Positions 57,914 through 64,000 of a stretch of DNA of 64,000 nt are shown one piece after another. The stretch's first letter is position 1, and the number at the start of each line of letters is the position of its first letter. A model generated the notes under the pieces. That model was not told where the DNA came from, did no database searches, and worked only from the letters and a program-made list of their open reading frames with translations. Origin of the DNA: Microcoleus sp. FACHB-672 (GTDB lineage: Bacteria; Cyanobacteriota; Cyanobacteriia; Cyanobacteriales; Oscillatoriaceae); NCBI RefSeq assembly GCF_014695725.1, contig NZ_JACJOU010000033.1, forward strand, positions 434,001 through 498,000. Direction: 5' to 3'. The position numbers and the translations under genes were made by a program.

Positions 57914-58012
57914 AGACGCTAGGTTTAGAGACTGGACTCTAGCTTCTAGTCTCTAGCCTAAGCGCCTGTATCGTGGTACTTGTTAACAGATTCAAGTAGG
58001 GATTAAGGCAAG

Positions 58013-58672
58013 ATGGCGGAAATATCGGCGAAAATCGTCAAAGAGCTGCGTGAAAAAACCGGCGCTGGCATGATGGATTGCAAAAAAGCGCTGACAGAAA
58101 ATGATGGCGACATCGCCAAAGCGAGTGAGTGGCTGCGGCAAAAAGGCATCACCTCAGCGGATAAAAAATCTGGGCGTGTGGCAGCAGAAGGACTGGTAGG
58201 CAGCTACATCCACACTGGCGGTCGAGTTGGTGTGCTGGTGGAAGTTAACTGCGAAACCGACTTTGTGGCCCGTCGCGAAGAGTTCCAAAACTTGGTACGC
58301 AATATTGCCATGCAAATTGCCGCTTGCCCGAACGTCGAGTACGTGAAGGTAGACGAGATCCCATCAGACGTGGCCGAAAAGGAAAAGGCGATTGAAATGG
58401 GTCGCGACGATTTGGGAAACAAGCCAGAAAATATCAAAGAAAAGATCGTTTTGGGCAGAATTGAGAAGCGCTTGAAAGAGATGTCTTTGATGGATCAACC
58501 CTATATTCGGGATCAAAATATCACCGTTGAAGAGTTGGTGAAGCAAGCCGTTTCGCAACTGGGTGAAAATATCCAGGTGCGTCGCTTTGTGCGGTTTGTT
58601 CTGGGTGAAGGCATCGAAAAGCAAGAGAGCAACTTTGCTGAAGAAGTGGCTGCTCAAATGGGTGGCAAATAA
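58013..58672 (+). CDS. tsf: Elongation factor Ts
   Basis: 219 residues, the short cyanobacterial form. EF-Ts recharges EF-Tu by exchanging GDP for [23 protein letters not shown] is the N-terminal UBA-type block, and [16 protein letters not shown] contains the TDFV motif that enters the EF-Tu nucleotide site. The second core is complete. An inverted repeat follows the stop. Confidence 0.98.
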   Translation: MAEISAKIVKELREKTGAGMMDCKKALTENDGDIAKASEWLRQKGITSADKKSGRVAAEGLVGSYIHTGGRVGVLVEVNCETDFVARREEFQNLVRNIAMQIAACPNVEYVKVDEIPSDVAEKEKAIEMGRDDLGNKPENIKEKIVLGRIEKRLKEMSLMDQPYIRDQNITVEELVKQAVSQLGENIQVRRFVRFVLGEGIEKQESNFAEEVAAQMGGK

Positions 58673-58679
58673 TAAGAGT

Positions 58680-58721
58680 CAGGAGTCAGAATTCAGCATT
58701 CAGAAGCAATTCTGACTCCTG
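58680..58721 (+). terminator. 14-bp perfect inverted repeat after tsf
   Basis: CAGGAGTCAGAATT/AATTCTGACTCCTG with a 14-base loop, 7 bases after the stop. T-run weak (TATCTTTTG some bases later). The GTCAGGAGTCAG phrase is a frequent type of spacer repeat. Confidence 0.6.
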
Positions 58722-58748
58722 TATTCTATCTTTTGAATTCTGGAAGTT

Positions 58749-59708
58749 ATGGCGAAAGCACTTGAGCAAATTGAGCGGGATATTACAGAGTTGGAGCAAG
58801 CGGTTGCAGAACTCGCACAAGAATTTTATAGTACCTATTCCAGCTATTTGACAGCCCTTGGGCAAGCTGTGCGGCAGCAGTTAATTTTAGCCAGTTATCA
58901 CCTTTGCACCCAAGGACATCCGGAGACATTTCTTAAGCTTTCCTATAGCCAACGGCAACAGCTACAGCAAGACCTGCGGAAGGTCGCCGAGAAGGCTCAA
59001 CAACATCTGCTTGCAGCTTTAGCTTTCCCAACAGCGAACGCAACGCCGGCACCGCCCCTGCCTACAGTTGGGCTGGCTACACTGCTCGAACCCCCAGAAA
59101 CAGAGCCATTAACGCCTTTTGATCCCCTGTCTGTACAAAGTGAGCCAGAAGCGCCGGCTAACACCCCTTTAGAAACTGTCCTCACAACCGATTTAAACTT
59201 AGAACCGACAGAAATATCGGCCAACCCGACGTTCGCAGCACTCAGCAATGAACCGACCGGCCCGATCAGCAACCCGGTGCAACTGGCTAAGTGGCAAGAG
59301 AAGCTCGAAAAATCCATCATTAAAACCCTGCAAACAGCCTCTCGGCGAGCAAACCGGGTATTGCAACAGGCGGGCGTCATCTCGAAGAAATTGCCCGAAC
59401 CCATTTTAGAAGCGGCGGTGAAAGCAGAAGCCGCTGAGGCCGTGGCTGGGCCACCCAACCTATTAAATTTATTGGTGGAAACCGAAAATTCTCTGGAGTC
59501 TAATTCTACGATGACTCAACTGCTAGCCATTCATCTACGCTTGTCTGAGATTGAATTTGCCGATTCAACAGTAATGGCCGGTCGTAACCAAATTCGGAAG
59601 CTTTCAGTCAAGGCAACCCAACTTGGACGCGACTATCAGAAAAAGCAACGAGAACGGGCAGTTGCAGAAGCAGAGGCGGCATGGCGATCTAGCTGGTTTG
59701 AGGAATAA
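58749..59708 (+). CDS. Conserved cyanobacterial protein of unknown function
   Basis: 319 residues. N-terminal helical/coiled-coil part (1-95) with KALEQIERDITELEQAVAEL and LILASYHLCTQGHPETFLKL; a Pro/Thr-rich linker (100-175); and a helical C-terminus ending in EAEAAWRSSWFEE. It lies between tsf and recG, an order I would expect to be partly conserved in cyanobacteria. No enzymatic motif is visible. Confidence 0.75.
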   Translation: MAKALEQIERDITELEQAVAELAQEFYSTYSSYLTALGQAVRQQLILASYHLCTQGHPETFLKLSYSQRQQLQQDLRKVAEKAQQHLLAALAFPTANATPAPPLPTVGLATLLEPPETEPLTPFDPLSVQSEPEAPANTPLETVLTTDLNLEPTEISANPTFAALSNEPTGPISNPVQLAKWQEKLEKSIIKTLQTASRRANRVLQQAGVISKKLPEPILEAAVKAEAAEAVAGPPNLLNLLVETENSLESNSTMTQLLAIHLRLSEIEFADSTVMAGRNQIRKLSVKATQLGRDYQKKQRERAVAEAEAAWRSSWFEE

Positions 59709-59849
59709 CGTTCAGGTAGTAAAAGCAGGTTTTGAGTGTTAATCTATTCGCAAAACCGGCCCTTACATTGATCAGTGATTCGCTCATCGCTAAAGCGCTC
59801 ATCCCTAATTAAAGATTGCTCATTCCTACCCCTCACTGACTGCTGAGCC

Positions 59850-62351
59850 ATGATCGACAACAAACCAGATTGGGTGCGATTACAAAAAGCTCTGTCAATT
59901 GAGGCAGAGAACGGCTTTAGTGACTTGGTGGGCAAACAATACCGCTTTAGCGAGTTTCTCCACCTGAGTTTCAGCCAAGCGCCGGCAGCCTTATCGCCGA
60001 ATGATCGGCAACGGTGGGGAGAAATAGCCACAGCCTTTGCCGGCTATCCCGATCTGAGTGTTGAGAACAGGCAGGGTTTGATCGCAGATACCCGTGTGTT
60101 TCTACTTCAGATGCAGCGAGTTTTTCTGCGGCGAGACGCCAATCAGGAGCAGGAAAGCGAGGAGAAATCATCTTCAAGCTCAAATGTCAAGCAACCCAAA
60201 ACCGCACCTTTGGCACCGGCAGCCAGCAGTTCTACATCGACTGCCTCCCTTGACCAACCGCTGACTCGCTTATCTGGAATAGGGCCAAGGAATGGGGAAC
60301 GCTTAGCCAGCTTAGGTTTGTACACCGTCCGGGATCTGCTTTACTACTACCCTCGCGACCATATTGACTATGCGCGTCAGGTGAATATCCGCGACTTGGA
60401 ACCGGGAGAAACGGTGACGATTGTGGCAACAATAAAGCGCAGCAATTGCTACAGCAGTCCCAAAAACAAGAAATTAACGATTCTAGAACTGGTCCTGAAA
60501 GACAGCACCGGCCAGCTTAAAATTAGCCGATTTCTTGTCGGTCGCATGAGTAATCGCGGGTGGCAAGAACAGCAAAGGCGAATGTACCCTGCCGGTGCAG
60601 TGATTGCGGCGTCGGGGTTGGTGAAAGCCAATAAATATGGCCTAACTCTGGATAAGCCAGAAATGGAAGTTTTAGACAACAGCACCGGCTCGATAGAGTC
60701 AATGAAAATCGGGCGGGTGCTGCCGGTTTATCCCCTGACGGAAGGTGTGGGGGCCGATGTCGTCAGAAAGGCCGTGCTTGCAGCGATGCCGGCAGTTAAC
60801 CAGATTCAGGATGCGATGCCGGCGGGTTTGCGGGATCGCTATGGGTTGATGAAGTTGAAGGAGGCGATTTCCAACATTCACTTCCCAACCGACCGCGATA
60901 TTTTGGCAGAAGCGCGACGCCGCCTGGTCTTTGATGAGTTTTTCTATCTTCAGTTGGGATTGCTGAGTCGCAGAGCTAATCAGCGCCAAGTTCAAAATAG
61001 TGCGATTCTGGCCTCTACCGGCCAGTTGATCAATGATTTCTACAAAGTATTACCGTTCAAACTCACAAACGCTCAGCAGCGAGTGGTCAATGATATCCTG
61101 AACGATTTGCAGAAACCGGAACCGATGAATCGGCTCGTGCAGGGGGATGTGGGTGCCGGTAAGACGGTGGTTGCCGTGGTGGCAATGCTGGCGGCGATTC
61201 AATCCGGCTACCAAGCAGCGCTGATGGCTCCCACGGAGGTGCTGGCAGAGCAGCATTATCGCAAGTTGGTATCGTGGTTAAATTTGCTACACCTGCCGGT
61301 GGAATTACTGACGGGTTCGACGAAAACGGCTAAGCGGCGAGAAATTCACGCGCAGTTAGAAACCGGGGAACTGCCGGTGTTAGTGGGGACTCACGCGCTG
61401 ATTCAAGAAGGGGTGAATTTCCATCAACTCGGATTGATTGTGATCGATGAACAGCACCGTTTTGGAGTGCAGCAGCGGGCGAAGTTGCAGCAAAAAGGTG
61501 TGGAAGGGGTCGCTCATGTACTGACAATGACAGCGACGCCAATCCCAAGAACCCTTGCCTTGACGCTGCACGGGGATTTGGATGTAAGTCAAATTGATGA
61601 ATTACCCCCAGGCCGGCAAGCGATACAGACAACAGTTTTAGCCGGCAGTGAGCGAGAAAATGCTTACGATCTGCTGCGTCGGGAAATCGTGCAAGGCCGG
61701 CAAGCCTATGTGGTGCTGCCGCTGGTGGAAGAGTCGGAAAAGCTGGATTTAAAGTCAGCCATTGAGGAGTATCAGCACTTACAGGATGTGATTTTTCCAG
61801 ATGTGCCGGTGGGGTTGCTGCACGGACGTTTGAATTCGGCCCAGAAGGAAGACGCAATTGGCAAGTTTCGAGACGGTCATACAAAGATTCTCGTTTCTAC
61901 TACTGTAGTGGAAGTCGGGGTAGATGTGCCCAATGCTACCGTGATGTTAATTGAAAATGCGGAGCGTTTTGGACTGTCTCAGTTGCACCAGTTGCGCGGT
62001 CGTATCGGTCGAGGTGCCCACAAATCCTTCTGTCTACTAATGGCCAATCCCAAGGCAACGGCGGATGCGAAACAGCGGTTGCAGGTATTGGAACAGTCCC
62101 AGGATGGGTTTTTTATTTCCGAGATGGATATGCGGTTGCGCGGACCCGGTCAGGTGATGGGAACGCGGCAGTCTGGGTTGCCGGATTTTGTGCTGGCTAG
62201 TTTGGTGGACGATCAGGAGATTTTGGTGCTGGCACGGGATGCGGCTGAGAAGGTGATGCAGAAGGATGCAACGCTGGATACTTGGCCCCGGTTAAAGCGG
62301 GAATTGGAGTTGCGCTATGAGCGAATGCTGGGTGGAGCGATTTGGACGTGA
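59850..62351 (+). CDS. recG: ATP-dependent DNA helicase RecG
   Basis: 833 residues. RecG remodels stalled replication forks and Holliday junctions. Cyanobacterial N-terminal extension (1-140), then the wedge domain with LTRLSGIGPRNGERLASLG and DLEPGETVTIVATI, helicase motifs: Walker A LVQGDVGAGKTVVAVVAML, DEQH box LIVIDEQHRFGVQQRAKLQ, TMTATPIPRTLALT, and the C-terminal QLRGRIGRGAHKSFCLL. Full length. The 3' end overlaps a decayed gene by 10 bases. Confidence 0.97.
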   Translation: MIDNKPDWVRLQKALSIEAENGFSDLVGKQYRFSEFLHLSFSQAPAALSPNDRQRWGEIATAFAGYPDLSVENRQGLIADTRVFLLQMQRVFLRRDANQEQESEEKSSSSSNVKQPKTAPLAPAASSSTSTASLDQPLTRLSGIGPRNGERLASLGLYTVRDLLYYYPRDHIDYARQVNIRDLEPGETVTIVATIKRSNCYSSPKNKKLTILELVLKDSTGQLKISRFLVGRMSNRGWQEQQRRMYPAGAVIAASGLVKANKYGLTLDKPEMEVLDNSTGSIESMKIGRVLPVYPLTEGVGADVVRKAVLAAMPAVNQIQDAMPAGLRDRYGLMKLKEAISNIHFPTDRDILAEARRRLVFDEFFYLQLGLLSRRANQRQVQNSAILASTGQLINDFYKVLPFKLTNAQQRVVNDILNDLQKPEPMNRLVQGDVGAGKTVVAVVAMLAAIQSGYQAALMAPTEVLAEQHYRKLVSWLNLLHLPVELLTGSTKTAKRREIHAQLETGELPVLVGTHALIQEGVNFHQLGLIVIDEQHRFGVQQRAKLQQKGVEGVAHVLTMTATPIPRTLALTLHGDLDVSQIDELPPGRQAIQTTVLAGSERENAYDLLRREIVQGRQAYVVLPLVEESEKLDLKSAIEEYQHLQDVIFPDVPVGLLHGRLNSAQKEDAIGKFRDGHTKILVSTTVVEVGVDVPNATVMLIENAERFGLSQLHQLRGRIGRGAHKSFCLLMANPKATADAKQRLQVLEQSQDGFFISEMDMRLRGPGQVMGTRQSGLPDFVLASLVDDQEILVLARDAAEKVMQKDATLDTWPRLKRELELRYERMLGGAIWT

Positions 62352-62996
62352 TTGATCAAGATTGCTTGTTTAAGAAGTTATTATCCACATTTTTTGTGGA
62401 GTTTTTGGAGTTATTTTTTCCAGAGGTTATTGCTTATCTAGATATTAATTCTATAGAACCTGTAGATAAAGAGATATTTACAGATGTGAGGGCTGGGGAG
62501 CAATATGAAGCGGCATCAAAATCCGGTGGCGAGTGCGCTGATGGCTAAAAGAAATATAGCGCCGGCGGATCGTCCGAGAGTAAAAGCTGAGTGTCTGCAA
62601 TTGCTGGCAACTTTACGACTAGATCGAGCGCAGATGCAATTAATTTCCGGATTTATTGACACTTATCTGCGCCTGAATGCTAAGGAGACAGAGATTTTCC
62701 GGGCTGAAATTGGTAGCATTGAACCAGAGGAACGGGAGGAAGTTATGCAAATTGTCACGAGCTGGATGGAAGAAGGAATTCAACAAGGACTTTAACAAGG
62801 AAGACAGGAAGGAGAGTTAGCGCTGATTATGGGCCTACTCAACCGGCGACTCGGTACAGTTGAGCCACAGTTGCAAGAGTGCATTCAACAGTTATCAATT
62901 CCTCAATTAGAGGATTTAGCTGAGGCGTTGCTAGATTTTTCCCAGGTTGGGGATTTAGTGACTTGGCTGGATAGTCAGCAGTTAGCTCAAGGATAG
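62342..62996 (+). pseudogene. Decayed Rpn/PD-(D/E)XK-type (DUF4351) gene
   Basis: The first frame (from TTG at 62342) reads MDVIDQDCLFKKLLSTFFVE … FTDVRAGEQYE, the usual N-terminus of cyanobacterial Rpn-family/DUF4351 proteins. The middle nuclease part (expected over 100 residues) is missing, and the frame changes at about 62505, where NPVASALMAKRNIAPADRPR and on through SWMEEGIQQGL resume the family C-terminus. A TAA at 62793 (CAA expected in the Gln-rich repeat) breaks it again; the end LEDLAEALLDFSQVGDLVTW continues to the TAG at 62994. So: internal deletion, frameshift and nonsense change. Not functional as the full nuclease. Confidence 0.8.
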
Positions 62997-63151
62997 GGTG
63001 AATGAGATGCCAACATTCGATAAGCTGAATATGCCCTTAGCGGGTAAATGCCTATAAATAATCCGGAAGATATGGAGTATTCGTTTTGCAATGAGAACAC
63101 TTCACCTTTTCCTAATTTTCTATTAATTTGACTAACTTTTATAAAATTCCT

Positions 63152-63571
63152 CTACTGATAACCCACCGGCTCAATTAAATAAGTTGTCCATTTTTGCTCA
63201 TTCTCATTGCCGGCAGGAATCGCTAAACGCCAAGTTTGAGCTTGTTGTTGACGTTGCAAATATACATCAAACGGCTTATTTCGCTGAAAGTTTTCTTTAG
63301 CCGGCAACTTAATTTTTAAATCATAATTTCCGCGAAGTCGAAACCCTTGTAAATCTTCAATCATCAGCGGCTCTCGCTTCTTAACTCCAATGCGAATAAT
63401 TTCTAATTCTGGTGGCTGAGAAAGACCCAATTGCCGCACCAATTGCTGTTGAGTTTGGCTGACCTGCATTGCGATTGCTTGTTCGACCAAAGCAACACCG
63501 GGGCCAAGGCCAACTGCCTGACAAGCACTTAGTAGTGTTATCAAAATTGCGGTCAAAATGAGTCTGAGCAT
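63152..63571 (-). CDS. Putative lipoprotein of unknown function
   Basis: 139 residues from the ATG at 63571, which has GGAGAGG at a good distance; a longer frame to 63673 is less likely. Signal peptide with a lipobox (LILTAILITLLSACQ), so the mature protein begins at Cys and is membrane-attached. The rest is mostly beta-strand-like (ELEIIRIGVKKREPLMIEDL, FRLRGNYDLKIKLPAKENF). No known family recognised, though such proteins appear common in cyanobacteria. Confidence 0.65.
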   Translation of the reverse strand: MLRLILTAILITLLSACQAVGLGPGVALVEQAIAMQVSQTQQQLVRQLGLSQPPELEIIRIGVKKREPLMIEDLQGFRLRGNYDLKIKLPAKENFQRNKPFDVYLQRQQQAQTWRLAIPAGNENEQKWTTYLIEPVGYQ

Positions 63572-63798
63572 CTGTTTTCCTCTCCTTTTTTTGTCTATCT
63601 GACATCTTTCAGCATTGTTGCTAAGCCGGCAAACCCAACCAGAAATCAATTTTTGGCTAATCGCTAAAGTCAACTACAACCGGCTCACAACCCTAATGCC
63701 TAAATTTTGAGGACTTTCCCTATTAGCACGAGGTTTAAACCCTTCGCTACTTGTCGGCGCTAGGATAAGCTTTGGCAACTCTATTTCTCAAATTAACG

Positions 63799-64000
63799 AT
63801 GTCTAAGCAAACCCTTGGCCTCAGCGATCGCATCTACGATTATTTATTATCGGCTTCCTTGCGAGAAACCGGCATCCTCCACCGGCTGCGAGAAGAAACG
63901 GCCAATCATCCCTATGCAATGATGCAAATTTCACCGGAACAAGGTCAGTTTATGGCACTCCTTGTGCAGCTGGTTGGAGCAAAAAAAACCCTGGAAGTTG
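63799..64000 (+). CDS. Class I SAM-dependent O-methyltransferase (3' end outside window)
   Basis: Only the first 67 residues are in the window: MSKQTLGLSDRIYDYLLSAS, RETGILHRLREETANHPYAM, and MQISPEQGQFMALLVQLVGA then KKTLEV. This is the N-terminus of the caffeoyl-CoA O-methyltransferase-like family; the SAM-binding motif (KTLEVGxxTGYS) starts at the cut. Substrate cannot be inferred. A HIP1 octamer (GCGATCGC) lies inside the gene near 63822. Confidence 0.85.
   Translation, partial: MSKQTLGLSDRIYDYLLSASLRETGILHRLREETANHPYAMMQISPEQGQFMALLVQLVGAKKTLEV

Noticed and set aside
61330-61884. Minus-strand 184-codon frame inside recG
   Set aside because: Antisense to conserved helicase motifs and with no family similarity.
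1-64000. tRNA, rRNA or CRISPR arrays
   Set aside because: No T-loop (GGTTCRANTCC) in a cloverleaf context, no rRNA landmarks and no regularly spaced direct repeats were found on either strand.

Overview
The window is cyanobacterial chromosome. It carries the photosystem II gene order rubA–ycf48–psbE–psbF–psbL–psbJ, the NDH-1 block ndhC–ndhK–ndhJ, a plastid-type terminal oxidase, a glgX-type debranching enzyme and many families typical of cyanobacteria. The large two-component and Ser/Thr-kinase hybrid proteins, the nSTAND–WD40 protein, the many intergenic repeats and the long spacers suggest a large-genome, probably filamentous species. The palindrome GCCGGC is conspicuously over-represented throughout, while the classical HIP1 octamer GCGATCGC occurs only a handful of times.

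Layout. 0–3.3 kb: a DUF3352 protein cut by the window edge and an M20 amidohydrolase. 3.3–6.3 kb: a small defence-like patch with an ABC-ATPase/TOPRIM protein and a DUF433/DUF5615 toxin–antitoxin pair. 6.4–9 kb (minus): rubA, ycf48 and psbEFLJ; psbF, psbL and psbJ are very short and psbJ starts with GTG. 9.3–11 kb (plus): ndhCKJ with overlapping genes. 11–20.5 kb (mostly minus): a LapA-like membrane protein, ubiX, an RNase R/Zam-like protein that lacks the usual aspartate cluster, a conserved hypothetical gene (plus strand), clpP, an aminotransferase and a class I aldolase. 20.7–25 kb: a C39-like protein without its catalytic cysteine, then a two-gene cassette of a small helical protein and an nSTAND–WD40 protein that share a short Gly/Asn-rich motif. 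25–29 kb: a TIGR01777 epimerase, an SLH-like secreted protein, an ammonium transporter with a perfect NtcA box, and a decayed relic of the small cassette protein. 29.6–37 kb: a two-gene signalling operon (Ser/Thr kinase–AAA–GAF–histidine kinase–receiver, plus a receiver–histidine kinase). 38–48 kb: glgX, ispH, a double GNAT protein, thiD and penicillin-binding protein 2, separated by unusually long spacers. 48.4–49.7 kb: a complete IS4-family insertion sequence with a 9-bp target duplication. 49.8–56.9 kb: plastoquinol terminal oxidase, a second DUF3352 protein, a small hypothetical gene, a multi-receiver/GGDEF regulator and a glycosyltransferase. 57–63 kb: rpsB (with a folded leader), tsf, a conserved hypothetical gene, recG and a decayed PD-(D/E)XK/Rpn-like gene. 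The window ends with a lipoprotein gene and the start of a methyltransferase gene.

How the genes work together. Most of the window is core metabolism: photosystem II assembly, NDH-1 electron transport and plastoquinol oxidation form one theme, with translation (rpsB–tsf) and DNA repair (recG) at the right. The parts most worth following up are accessory: the nSTAND–WD40/small-protein pair with its nearby relic, the ATPase–TOPRIM gene beside a toxin–antitoxin pair, the two apparent pseudoenzymes (RNase R-like and C39-like), and the folded rpsB leader. No tRNA, rRNA or CRISPR array was seen. All calls come from reading the sequence; no database search was run.
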